A stretch of 16,119 nt of DNA from Methylotenera sp. UBA6020 (GCA_002429455.1 DIZU01000005.1:587-16705); one strand, 5' to 3'. Positions 1-7,394 are shown, counted from the first letter of the stretch. The notes: generated by a model from the sequence alone, not told the origin. Numbers and translations are program-made.

Positions 1-240
1 GTATAAGGCGCGGAATAGGGCCACAGAGACGAGCGTATTAAGTTACGGTGAAACGCGGTAACCTCCATCTGCAGCAATATCAAATAGGCTGGCATTTTAA
101 TTTAGGTTAATAAGGCGTGGCTCGCGCTGCCAGCGGGTAGATAGCTTGAGCGTACAAGTAATTGTGCGCCTAGATGAATGACTGTCAGCTTTAGTAATAA
201 AGCCTACAGAACCCGGCTTATCGGCCAGCTTCAATTTCAC
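1..240 (+). ncRNA. rnpB: RNase P RNA (class A), 3' part, cut by the window start
   Basis: This is the catalytic RNA of RNase P, which removes 5' leaders from pre-tRNAs. I recognise the bacterial type A consensus in its 3' half: a GGTAA-CTCCA block near 57-66, AGCAA..CAAATAGG near 73-88, a GGCGTGGC..CGCGC segment near 113-129, GGGTAGATAGCTTGAGC near 136-152, CCTAGATGAATGACTGTC near 169-186, and the hallmark ACAGAACCCGGCTTATCGG at about 206-224. The last block carries the 3' strand of the P4 core and is followed by the P1 3' strand (GGCCAGCTTC, 223-232). The order and wording match my memory of Escherichia coli M1 RNA, with divergent peripheral loops. The 5' half, including the other strands of P1 and P4, lies outside the window. 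The 3' end is placed at about 240 by analogy and could be a few bases off. Confidence 0.93.
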
Positions 241-249
241 TCTTTACTT

Positions 250-263
250 GCCACTTCAGTGGC
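250..263 (+). other. Small hairpin downstream of rnpB
   Basis: GCCAC at 250-254 pairs with GTGGC at 259-263 around a TTCA loop, with a possible extra T-A pair. It sits about 10-20 bases beyond the likely mature RNase P RNA end. No T run follows directly, so alone it is not a good intrinsic terminator. It may be part of the 3' trailer that marks processing, or act with the next hairpin at 278-294. The pairing is seen directly; any role is inference. Confidence 0.4.
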
Positions 264-277
264 TTAGTAAATAGGGG

Positions 278-300
278 AAGCCCCTTGCGGGCTTTGTATC
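278..300 (+). terminator. Probable intrinsic terminator of rnpB
   Basis: AAGCCC at 278-283 pairs with GGGCTT at 289-294 around a five-base loop, and the arm runs into TTTGTAT. This is the compact GC hairpin expected after a stable RNA gene, about 50 bases past the end of rnpB. The T run is short and interrupted, so termination strength is uncertain. A more T-rich stretch (about 308-324) follows a little later. Confidence 0.55.
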
Positions 301-488
301 AAGTTTGCCAATTTTATTTTTATAGTCACCTCGTTTTTTCTCCTTAATTACAATTCAAAAGCTTTCATAACTATTCTCATAATCTACATTCACATAATTT
401 TGTATGTGCTTCATTTATAACGATTTTATTTTTAGCATGAAAATGCGCTAAGTCATTGACCCATAAAGAAAAAATAGTAAAAAATGGC
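301..488. other. AT-rich non-coding stretch between rnpB and the mraZ promoter
   Basis: I see no convincing gene on either strand here: stops are frequent and no start has a ribosome binding site followed by a sizeable frame. The composition is strongly AT-rich compared with the flanking genes. The only structured element noticed is a perfect 6-bp inverted repeat, CACATA (391-396) and TATGTG (403-408), spaced by six bases. The stretch probably serves as upstream promoter DNA (UP-element-like A/T tracts and possible protein binding) for the dcw promoter that follows. Confidence 0.6.
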
Positions 489-517
489 TTGCATTGCTCT
501 TTTTTTTTATCTATAGT
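489..517 (+). promoter_or_regulatory. Sigma70-like promoter of the dcw operon (Pmra)
   Basis: TTGCAT at 489-494 is a good -35 box and TATAGT at 512-517 a good -10 box, separated by exactly 17 bases that include a T9 run. Transcription would begin near 523-525. The placement directly upstream of the MraZ-type repeats, and the absence of a better promoter nearer mraZ, support this as the main promoter for the cluster. The boxes are seen directly; use of the promoter is inferred. Confidence 0.75.
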
Positions 518-525
518 GCATATTA

Positions 526-550
526 GTGGGAAAAAGTGGGTTTTTGTGGA
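526..550 (+). promoter_or_regulatory. MraZ operator: three phased GTGGG/GTGGA repeats
   Basis: GTGGG occurs at 526-530 and 536-540, and GTGGA at 546-550. They are exactly 10 bp apart, separated by AAAAA and TTTTT. Direct TGGG repeats with one-turn spacing are the known binding site of the MraZ ring-shaped repressor in Escherichia coli and mycoplasmas. Here they begin within a few bases of the predicted transcription start of Pmra, so bound MraZ should interfere with promoter clearance. mraZ is the first gene of the operon, which fits autoregulation. The third repeat departs from consensus at its last base. Confidence 0.82.
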
Positions 551-670
551 GAATCGTTCATCGCGCGGCGAAGTTTAGAGCTTGGGTTTGGTCGCAGTTT
601 CTATGATAACTACTAAGGGTTGGGCAGCTAAGTGTTAAGTAATTGGTACTTAGGCAATTCTCCACTTTTT
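546..670 (+). promoter_or_regulatory. Candidate structured leader RNA / attenuator upstream of mraZ
   Basis: GTGGAGAAT at 546-554 is perfectly complementary to ATTCTCCAC at 657-665, and the downstream arm is followed at once by TTTTT (666-670). In RNA this gives a 9-bp stem closing about 100 nt, ended by a U run, a terminator-like arrangement inside the mraZ leader. Smaller pairings lie inside: CTAAGT (628-633) with ACTTAG (648-653), and GCGA (568-571) with TCGC (592-595). I recognise no riboswitch class. The complementarity is seen; the structure, termination and any ligand are speculation, and a stem this long could arise by chance at the percent level. Confidence 0.3.
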
Positions 671-701
671 ATTGTAACGGCTTAAATTTTAAGGATTTTT
701 C

Positions 702-740
702 ATGAATTTAAGTCGTTTGGTTTTATCTAACAAAATTTAA
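702..740 (+). CDS. Possible 12-codon upstream ORF in the mraZ leader
   Basis: An ATG at 702 opens a frame of 12 sense codons (MNLSRLVLSNKI) ending in TAA at 738-740. An AAGGA Shine-Dalgarno sequence at 691-695 lies six bases upstream, a better spacing than mraZ itself shows. CTTAAATT (681-688) is complementary to AATTTAAG (705-712), so the binding site and the ATG sit in the loop of a potential 8-bp hairpin. The product resembles no protein I know. It could be a leader peptide that affects mraZ translation, or a chance frame in AT-rich DNA. It is out of frame with mraZ. Confidence 0.25.
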   Translation: MNLSRLVLSNKI

Positions 741-775
741 CGTGCATATTTGGTTTTAAGGAAAATAACGGGCGT

Positions 776-1222
776 ATGTTTCGCGGTGCAACATCATTAA
801 GTTTGGATGCCAAAAGCAGACTGGCTGTGCCAACAAGGCACAGGGAAGCCCTGCAGCTTGAGTGCGCCGGTAACTTGGTGTTGACCGCGCATCCACACCG
901 TTGCTTGCTGTTATACCCCCAGCCAGCATGGGAGCCGATTCAGGCCAAAATGATGGCGTTATCTTCGTTTGATAAGAAATCCAGTGCGTTGCAGCGGCTG
1001 TTGGTAGGTTTTGCTGAAGATATCACTTTGGATAGCGCTGGCCGCATGCTGGTGTCACCGGTATTGCGAGAGTTTGCCGGGTTAGATAAAGAGGTGATGT
1101 TGGTGGGTCAAGGTAGCCATTTTGAATTATGGAATATGGATGCTTGGCGTGCCCAGTTGGCAGAAGTAATGCAGAGCGACGGCTTTACGATGCCGACAGA
1201 ACTCGAGGGCTTCTCGCTGTGA
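776..1222 (+). CDS. mraZ: Transcriptional regulator MraZ
   Basis: A 148-residue, two-domain AbrB-like DNA-binding protein that assembles into rings and usually represses the dcw operon by binding TGGG direct repeats upstream of its own gene. The N-terminus [16 protein letters not shown] and the second repeat [11 protein letters not shown] carry the two diagnostic DxxxR motifs (DAKSR near residues 11-15, DSAGR near 86-90). Length is normal for the family. The ATG at 776 fits the near-invariant MFRG start, although the AAGGA at 758-762 is 13 bases away, a long spacing that suggests weak initiation. Its stop overlaps the GTG proposed for rsmH. The operator at 526-550 is the expected target. Confidence 0.96.
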   Translation: MFRGATSLSLDAKSRLAVPTRHREALQLECAGNLVLTAHPHRCLLLYPQPAWEPIQAKMMALSSFDKKSSALQRLLVGFAEDITLDSAGRMLVSPVLREFAGLDKEVMLVGQGSHFELWNMDAWRAQLAEVMQSDGFTMPTELEGFSL

Positions 1223-2361
1223 TTAAGGGCGTGAAAAGCGCGCCCACCAAAGCATTAGTGTCTTCAAAGTTAGCGTCTCTAAAAGAGGCGCAAAAGTTGG
1301 AAATGTCAAACCTGGAAAGTTTAGGTTCCAAAAAGTCAAAGTTAGAAAAGCGTTCATCAGAAGTGTCCACATCCAATATGTCCGTATCAGATTCCAGTCT
1401 AGCTAATGCTATTGCAGAAAATACCGGCTCAGAAAATTCGCACATTACGGTGTTGCTGGAAGAGGCTGTGCATGCATTGGCGGTTAAGCCAAGCGGTATT
1501 TATGTGGATGGTACGTTTGGTCGCGGCGGGCACACTAAAAAAATATTAGAACAGTTGGGTAGTAATGGACGGCTGATTGCGTTTGATCGGGATTTGAGTG
1601 CGATTGAATCAAGCGAGGCCATCAATGACCAGCGCTTTACTATGGTGCATAGCCACTTTGCCGCCATGCAAGCCAGGTTGGCTGGTATGGGTATTACCAA
1701 AGTGGATGGGATTTTGCTGGATTTAGGCATTTCATCACCGCAAATTGATGAGGCAAGCCGTGGATTTAGTTTTAGATATGATGCGCCGTTGGATATGCGC
1801 ATGGATCAAAGTAGTGGGCAAACGGCGGCGGAGTTTCTCGCCATAACAACAGAGCAGCATTTAGCGGAGGTTATAAAAAATTATGGTGAAGAACGGTTTG
1901 CTAAGCAGATTGCAAGGGCGATTATTACGGAGCGCAATGACGGGCGCGCCATCACCACTACAGGGCAACTTACCAAGGTCGTGGCAGGGGCAGTCACGCG
2001 GTTTGAGCCAGGGCAGAATCCAGCAACGCGCACATTTCAGGCTTTACGGATTTTCGTCAATCAGGAGCTTGAGGAGTTATCGCTAACTATGCCGCAGTGT
2101 TTGGCGTTATTGGCACCTCAGGGACGTATGGCGGTGATTAGCTTTCATTCGCTTGAGGATCGCATCGTGAAGCAATTTATTCGTGATCAAGCGAATCGCG
2201 ATGACTTGCCTGCTAACTTTCCGGTACGGGCGGCCGATTTGCCACAACCCAAGCTGATGAGCGTAGGTAAAGCCATCAAGCCTGGCGCCAAAGAAATTAA
2301 ACGTAACCCGCGTTCACGTAGCGCGGTGTTGCGCGTGGCAGAGAGAACACACGTAGCATGA
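1219..2361 (+). CDS. rsmH: 16S rRNA (cytosine(1402)-N4)-methyltransferase RsmH
   Basis: An S-adenosylmethionine-dependent enzyme, formerly MraW, that methylates C1402 in the ribosomal P-site region of 16S rRNA. The conserved body starts at [10 protein letters not shown] (codons from 1441). It shows the SAM loop GTFGRGGH, the LIAFDRD strand, [15 protein letters not shown], the RGFSFR..PLDMRMD block, [13 protein letters not shown] and the C-terminal [15 protein letters not shown]. The chosen GTG overlaps the mraZ stop as GTGA and has GAGGG nine bases upstream (1205-1209), giving 380 residues. Escherichia coli RsmH has about 313; the excess is a Ser/Lys/Leu-rich leader of about 70 residues with no recognised domain. 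ATG codons at 1303 and 1378 are alternative starts (352 and 327 residues) with poorer binding sites. Function is certain, the start is not. Confidence 0.95.
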   Translation: MIKGVKSAPTKALVSSKLASLKEAQKLEMSNLESLGSKKSKLEKRSSEVSTSNMSVSDSSLANAIAENTGSENSHITVLLEEAVHALAVKPSGIYVDGTFGRGGHTKKILEQLGSNGRLIAFDRDLSAIESSEAINDQRFTMVHSHFAAMQARLAGMGITKVDGILLDLGISSPQIDEASRGFSFRYDAPLDMRMDQSSGQTAAEFLAITTEQHLAEVIKNYGEERFAKQIARAIITERNDGRAITTTGQLTKVVAGAVTRFEPGQNPATRTFQALRIFVNQELEELSLTMPQCLALLAPQGRMAVISFHSLEDRIVKQFIRDQANRDDLPANFPVRAADLPQPKLMSVGKAIKPGAKEIKRNPRSRSAVLRVAERTHVA

Positions 2362-2720
2362 CGCGCCTTAATCTCATTTTGTTTTTTGCGCTGATCTTTT
2401 CAGCATTGGGGCTGGTTAACTCCCAGCACAAAGCGCGAAAGCTTTACATTGAGCTGGAACAGTCAAGTCAGGCCGCCAAGCAATATGAACAAGAGTACGG
2501 ACAATTACAGCTTGAACAAAGCACCTGGGCAATGCATTCGCGCGTAGAGATGATTGCCACTCAACAATTGCAGATGCAAGTACCTGATGCAAAGCGGGTG
2601 CAAGTGGTCTTGCCGAAAGACACTTCGGCAGCAGATATTGGTTCACAAGCACAGTCTCAGGAACAGGTGTTGATACAACAGGAAACACAAGCTCAAGCGC
2701 ACAAGGGGGCAACGCCATAA
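2358..2720 (+). CDS. ftsL: Cell division protein FtsL
   Basis: A 120-residue bitopic membrane protein of the divisome. With FtsB and FtsQ it forms the complex that activates the FtsWI septal synthase. A single hydrophobic segment at about residues 4-20 ([17 protein letters not shown]) follows a very short cytoplasmic tail. A Glu/Gln-rich periplasmic helix with coiled-coil character then runs to about residue 80 ([19 protein letters not shown]), followed by a Gln-rich tail. Sequence similarity in this family is low, so the call rests on size, topology and the invariant position between rsmH and ftsI. The ATG overlaps the rsmH stop as ATGA. Confidence 0.93.
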   Translation: MTRLNLILFFALIFSALGLVNSQHKARKLYIELEQSSQAAKQYEQEYGQLQLEQSTWAMHSRVEMIATQQLQMQVPDAKRVQVVLPKDTSAADIGSQAQSQEQVLIQQETQAQAHKGATP

Positions 2721-4450
2721 TGGCCATGCATACACCTCTTATTGTGGTGAAGTTGCCTACCTGGCGCCGCCGTGTGCTATTGGTGCTGGTGCTAGCGGGC
2801 TTTGCGGCGTTGCTGGGACGAGGCGTGTATCTGCAAAGTTTTCATAAGCGCTTTTTACAAGAAAAGGGCGATGAACGCTATAGCCGTACCCTTACCTTAC
2901 CGTCACATCGCGGCAAAATTACCGACCGCTACGGTGAGCTATTGGCAATTAGTTCGCCGGTTGAATCTGTGTGGGCAAGCCCGCCAGACGTGGAAATCAA
3001 TACGGCACAGACTAAAAAATTAGCCGATTTATTGCATACTAAAACTGAAGAAATCAATAACAAATTAGCTAATAGCGAACGTGGCTTTGTGTATTTGAAA
3101 CGCCGTATTTCACCAGAGTTGGCTGCGCAAGTAATGAAGCTCGGGGTTCCTGGCATCTATTTACAGCGCGAATACAAGCGTTACTATCCTGCCGGCGAAG
3201 TAACCGCTCACTTGGTGGGGTTCACCGGTATTGATGACAAAGGTCAAGAGGGTTTTGAACTGGCAATGAATAGTGCCCTGTCAGGCACAGAGGGCAGTCG
3301 TCGTGTCATCAAAGACCGGGCTGGTCATATCATCGAGGATTTGGTCGCCGTTAAAGTCCCGCAAGATGGGCATGATGTGGTGTTGTCTATCGACCGCAGA
3401 ATTCAGTATCTGGCGTACCGCGAGTTGCTGAAAGCGGTGGAACTGCACAAGGCGCAGGCAGGCGCGGCTATTGTGTTGGATGCCAAAACTGGCGAAGTAC
3501 TGGCCATGGCTAATGTGCCAACTTACAACCCCAATAATCCGGTGAATATCCAAGGTAAATCACGCAACCGTGCCATTGTGGACATCTTCGAGCCCGGCTC
3601 TACCATGAAGCCAATGACGGTTGCCGCTGGGTTAGAGTCAGGCCAATATAAGCCGGATACCAAAATTCAGACCGCACCAGGCTATCTAAGTATTGGCCCG
3701 GCGACCATTCATGACTCACATGCGCATGGAGTGCTGACGGTGGCTGAGGTGATTCAAAAGTCTTCGAATGTAGGCGCTTCTAAAATTGCCTTATCCCTAG
3801 ATAAAAAAGTGATGTGGGATATGTTTAATCAAATGGGTTTTGGTGCCAAAACGCATATCGGTTTCCCGGGCGAAGCTGCAGGGCGGGTGCGCGATTACAA
3901 AACATGGAGGCCAATTGAACAGGCTACCATGTCGTTCGGTAATGGCATTAGCGTCACATTATTGCAGCTTGCAAGGGCTTATACCGCGTTTGCTAATGAC
4001 GGTGAGTTAAAGCCGGTTTCCTTACTGAAACTGCAAGATGCGCCGGTTGGCACCCAGGTGCTTAGCGCACAAACTGCGCATGAAATCAAAGACATGTTGG
4101 AGATGGTGGTGCTGCCAGGCGGTACCGCACTCAAAGCGCAGGTGTTGGGATATCGCGTAGCTGGTAAAACCGGCACAACGCATAAGCTTGGACCCTACGG
4201 CTATGAAAAAGACAAATATGTGGCTTCATTTGTAGGCATGGCGCCTGCCTCTAATCCGCGTTTGATTATGGCGGTGATGATTGACGAGCCTAGTATTGCT
4301 GGCGATCAATATTATGGCGGCACAGCTGCAGCGCCGGTATTTAGTGCTGTGATGGCGGATGCGTTACGTATGCTGGCCATACCACAAGATGCGCCGAATA
4401 ATAATATAGTGATTCCTGGTGATGTTGAAGACGTGAAGGAGAGCACATGA
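2720..4450 (+). CDS. ftsI: Septal peptidoglycan transpeptidase FtsI (PBP3)
   Basis: A class B penicillin-binding protein of 576 residues that cross-links septal peptidoglycan in complex with FtsW. A short basic cytoplasmic tail is followed by one membrane anchor (about residues 17-38). The PBP dimerisation domain comes next, including RGKITDRYGELLA near 62-74. The transpeptidase domain has all three active-site motifs: S294-T-M-K297 (GSTMKPM), S348-S-N350 and K483-T-G485 (AGKTGTT). The length is typical of FtsI. The ATG overlaps the last base of the ftsL stop (TAATG), with AAGGGGG at 2703-2709 as binding site. An ATG two codons later (2726) is a possible alternative. The gene ends in an ATGA overlap with murE. 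Confidence 0.97.
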   Translation: MAMHTPLIVVKLPTWRRRVLLVLVLAGFAALLGRGVYLQSFHKRFLQEKGDERYSRTLTLPSHRGKITDRYGELLAISSPVESVWASPPDVEINTAQTKKLADLLHTKTEEINNKLANSERGFVYLKRRISPELAAQVMKLGVPGIYLQREYKRYYPAGEVTAHLVGFTGIDDKGQEGFELAMNSALSGTEGSRRVIKDRAGHIIEDLVAVKVPQDGHDVVLSIDRRIQYLAYRELLKAVELHKAQAGAAIVLDAKTGEVLAMANVPTYNPNNPVNIQGKSRNRAIVDIFEPGSTMKPMTVAAGLESGQYKPDTKIQTAPGYLSIGPATIHDSHAHGVLTVAEVIQKSSNVGASKIALSLDKKVMWDMFNQMGFGAKTHIGFPGEAAGRVRDYKTWRPIEQATMSFGNGISVTLLQLARAYTAFANDGELKPVSLLKLQDAPVGTQVLSAQTAHEIKDMLEMVVLPGGTALKAQVLGYRVAGKTGTTHKLGPYGYEKDKYVASFVGMAPASNPRLIMAVMIDEPSIAGDQYYGGTAAAPVFSAVMADALRMLAIPQDAPNNNIVIPGDVEDVKEST

Positions 4451-6009
4451 GCGTACTCTCAAGTTTAGGTCTTAGTCCATTAAATCAACAGCTCACTTCT
4501 ATTACCTCAGATAGTCGTCAAGTGCAGGCAGGATCACTATTTTTGGCCTATCCGGGCGCGCGTAGCGATGGTCGTGATTACATTACGCAAGCGATTCAAT
4601 CTGGTGCTGCTGCAGTTGTGTGGGAGCGTCAGCTTGATGGGAAAAGTGAATTTGCCTGGAATCCAGAGTGGCAAGTGAGCAATATCGGTGTCGCCAACTT
4701 AAAACATCAAGTTGGGCAGATTGCTGCGGAATATTATCAATATCCTTCAGATAAGCTAACCATGATAGGTGTGACCGGCACCAATGGTAAGACCTCGGTC
4801 AGCCAATGGATCGCGCAGTGTCTCACGCTACTCGGTCAAAAAACCGCAGTGTTGGGCACCATAGGTAATGGAATGCTTACTAATGGTTTTGCCGATGCAG
4901 GCAAACAGTCAAATACGCTGGCTGAAGCCACCAATACCACCCCTGATGCCATATTACTGCAAGGCATGTTGGCGAGCTTTGTGCAGCAGCAGGCCGATGC
5001 GGTGGTGATGGAAGTTTCATCACATGGGCTGGATCAGCGCCGTGTGAATGGCGTGACGTTTGATATTGCCGTGCTCACTAACCTGAGTCGTGATCACTTG
5101 GATTATCACGACACGATGGAAGACTACGCTGCCGCCAAGCAAAAATTGTTTGATTGGGAAGGGTTAAGTGTTGCCATACTGAATGCCGACGATGCCTTTG
5201 GCCAAGCCCTTGCTAGCTCATTAAAAGCAAGTCCGCACAAAAATCAGGCTAAATCTTTTGTGACTTATGGCTTGCAGGGTGCCGCAGATATCAGTGCCAG
5301 CAATTTGGAGCTACATCAGCAAGGCTTGAGTATGTTGGTCTCTACCCCGCAGGGTAATGCGCAGCTAACTGCGCCAGTGCTGGGGCGCTTTAATGCTTAT
5401 AACGTGCTTGCCGTGCTGGCGACGTTGCTGGCGCTCGACATTAGTTTGCCCGATGCGCTTGCCGCGATTGCTCAAATTAAGCCTGTGACGGGTCGTATGC
5501 AGCAATTTGGCGGTGGCGAGTTGCCGCTGGTGGTGGTGGATTATGCCCATACCCCCGATGCGCTGGAAAAAGTGTTAAGCACGCTTAAAGAGCAAATACA
5601 GCATGAACAGTTACAAGCCAGCCAAAGACCGTCCAAATTGGTCTGTGTATTTGGGTGTGGTGGTGACCGTGATGCAGGTAAGCGTCCACTGATGGGTGCT
5701 GTGAGCAGTAAGCTAGCCGATACCGTGATCGTGACTTCGGATAACCCTCGCAGTGAAGAGCCGGCCGCGATTATTCATGACATCGTGAGTGGCATGGCTA
5801 GCGGCTTTTTGATTGAGCCAGATCGTGCAACCGCTATTCGTAAGGCCGTGCAATCGGCCAGCCGAGGCGACATTGTGTTAGTGGCTGGCAAAGGCCATGA
5901 AAGCTATCAGGAAATTTCTGGGATAAGAACGCCTTTTAGTGATGCCCAAGTTGCGCAAGATGCACTCAATCAATATCCGGCTGGGATGAAGGCAGGAGCA
6001 TCATTATGA
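4447..6009 (+). CDS. murE: UDP-MurNAc-L-Ala-D-Glu:meso-diaminopimelate ligase MurE
   Basis: The cytoplasmic ATP-dependent ligase that adds the third residue of the stem peptide. The N-terminal substrate domain has the SDSRQVQAGSLF motif. The central Mur ligase domain has the P-loop GVTGTNGKTS (Lys115) and the EVSSHGLDQRRV and TNLSRDHLDYH motifs. The C-terminal domain has VVDYAHTPDALEKVL, GCGGDRDAGKRP and AGKGHESYQ. The sequence D432-N-P-R435 is the signature that selects meso-diaminopimelate over lysine, so the peptidoglycan is of the DAP type. At 520 residues it is slightly longer than the Escherichia coli enzyme, partly through a polar insert (LKEQIQHEQLQASQRPSK) before the GCGGDR motif. 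It starts within an ATGA overlap with ftsI. Confidence 0.97.
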   Translation: MSVLSSLGLSPLNQQLTSITSDSRQVQAGSLFLAYPGARSDGRDYITQAIQSGAAAVVWERQLDGKSEFAWNPEWQVSNIGVANLKHQVGQIAAEYYQYPSDKLTMIGVTGTNGKTSVSQWIAQCLTLLGQKTAVLGTIGNGMLTNGFADAGKQSNTLAEATNTTPDAILLQGMLASFVQQQADAVVMEVSSHGLDQRRVNGVTFDIAVLTNLSRDHLDYHDTMEDYAAAKQKLFDWEGLSVAILNADDAFGQALASSLKASPHKNQAKSFVTYGLQGAADISASNLELHQQGLSMLVSTPQGNAQLTAPVLGRFNAYNVLAVLATLLALDISLPDALAAIAQIKPVTGRMQQFGGGELPLVVVDYAHTPDALEKVLSTLKEQIQHEQLQASQRPSKLVCVFGCGGDRDAGKRPLMGAVSSKLADTVIVTSDNPRSEEPAAIIHDIVSGMASGFLIEPDRATAIRKAVQSASRGDIVLVAGKGHESYQEISGIRTPFSDAQVAQDALNQYPAGMKAGASL

Positions 6010-7394
6010 TGATGCTATCAGAAGCCGCAAGCGCCACCAAAGCACAATTAATTGGTGCTGACGCTATGTTTAGCAGTGTGGGTGCGGATAGCCGAAGTAT
6101 TACGCCAGGCCAATTATTTGTTGCGCTAAAGGGCGAACATTTTGACGGCCATGATTTTGCACAGCAAGCAATCAAACAAGGTGCGGCTGCCGTATTGGTC
6201 AACAACCAGATTGCAGGCGCAGAACCAGCAATCGTTGTTCAGGATACCTATCAGGCTTTGGGCGATCTTGCTGCGTATTGGCGTAGCAAGTTTACTATGC
6301 CGTTAGCAGCCATTACGGGGAGCAATGGCAAAACGACAGTTAAAGAAATGCTGGCTTCTATATTAAGAGCGGCTACCAACAATCCAGATGCCGTGCTGGC
6401 CACCGTGGGCAATTTGAATAACCACATTGGCTTACCACTGACCTTGCTCAAATTGACCGCGCAACATCGCTATGCAGTGGCCGAGATGGGCATGAATCAT
6501 ACGGGTGAAATTTGCTATTTAAGTCACATCGCTAAACCTACCATAGCCTTAATCAACAACGCTGGCAGCGCGCATATTGGCGAGCTGGGGTCGTTTGAGG
6601 CAATCGCCAAAGCTAAAGCGGAGATTTTTGAAGGGTTAGCGACTAATGGTGTTGCTGTAATCAATGCTGATGACGTGTTTGCACCGCTATGGCAAGCGCT
6701 GGCTGCAGGGCATAAAACAATCACCTTTGGTCTACAAAATAAAGCCGATGTTTCTGCTACTTATCAACTGCAAGCCAATGCCAGCCTGCTCGATATCACC
6801 ACACCCCAAGGCGTGCTCAGCGTGCATCTGCCGACGCCAGGCCAACACAATGTACTCAATGCATTGGCAGCAACTGCTGCGGCATTGAGCATGGGTGCGC
6901 CACTCCATGCGGTTGTTGCGGGCTTGGAAAGTTATACCGGCGTTAAGGGCCGCTTGCAACATCTGGCAGGCTGCCATGGTGCAGTGGTGATTGACGATAG
7001 TTACAACGCTAATCCTATGTCGATGAAAGTCGCAATTGATGTGTTGATGGCAAAGCCGGGTGAAAAATTATTGGTGCTGGGCGATATGGGCGAGCTAGGT
7101 GAAAACGCTGCCGAATTACATGTTGAGATTGGATGTTATGCCAAAGCGGCTGGTGTGGACGCGCTGTTCACCTTGGGCTCCTTGAGTCAAGGCATGACGG
7201 ATGCGTTTGGTGTAGGCGCCAAACATTACGCGTCACCAGAAGCATTAACGGCTGATTTAGTCGGGCAGATGAAGCCGGCTAGCGTGGTGCTGGTGAAAGG
7301 TTCGCGTTTTATGGCGATGGAGCGCATCGTCAATGCAATCACGGATGAAAAGACTGCTGAAATGGTTACTGGTAAAAATGGAGAGACACACTAA
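6006..7394 (+). CDS. murF: UDP-MurNAc-tripeptide:D-Ala-D-Ala ligase MurF
   Basis: This enzyme adds the D-Ala-D-Ala dipeptide made by Ddl and completes the UDP-MurNAc-pentapeptide precursor in the cytoplasm. Visible motifs are GADSRSITPGQLFVAL in the N-terminal domain, the P-loop ITGSNGKTTVKEML (Lys109), TVGNLNNHIGLPLTLL, AEMGMNHTGEI, NNAGSAHIGELGS and, in the C-terminal domain, VIDDSYNANPMSMK and LVLGDMGELGE. Its 462 residues are normal for MurF. Three successive ATG codons (6006, 6009, 6012) lie in frame. The first overlaps the murE stop and has AGGAG at 5994-5998 seven bases upstream. The stop is immediately followed by the mraY start. Confidence 0.97.
   Translation: MMMLSEAASATKAQLIGADAMFSSVGADSRSITPGQLFVALKGEHFDGHDFAQQAIKQGAAAVLVNNQIAGAEPAIVVQDTYQALGDLAAYWRSKFTMPLAAITGSNGKTTVKEMLASILRAATNNPDAVLATVGNLNNHIGLPLTLLKLTAQHRYAVAEMGMNHTGEICYLSHIAKPTIALINNAGSAHIGELGSFEAIAKAKAEIFEGLATNGVAVINADDVFAPLWQALAAGHKTITFGLQNKADVSATYQLQANASLLDITTPQGVLSVHLPTPGQHNVLNALAATAAALSMGAPLHAVVAGLESYTGVKGRLQHLAGCHGAVVIDDSYNANPMSMKVAIDVLMAKPGEKLLVLGDMGELGENAAELHVEIGCYAKAAGVDALFTLGSLSQGMTDAFGVGAKHYASPEALTADLVGQMKPASVVLVKGSRFMAMERIVNAITDEKTAEMVTGKNGETH

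Noticed and set aside
604..639. Eleven-codon frame starting at ATG 604 in the mraZ leader
   Set aside because: No Shine-Dalgarno sequence precedes it, and frames this short are expected by chance. The 702-740 frame is better supported.
1129..1218. Extension of rsmH upstream to an ATG at 1129 inside mraZ (410 residues)
   Set aside because: It would overlap mraZ by 94 bases, and the added residues are an out-of-frame reading of conserved mraZ codons. The GTG at 1219 has a proper binding site and the usual four-base overlap.
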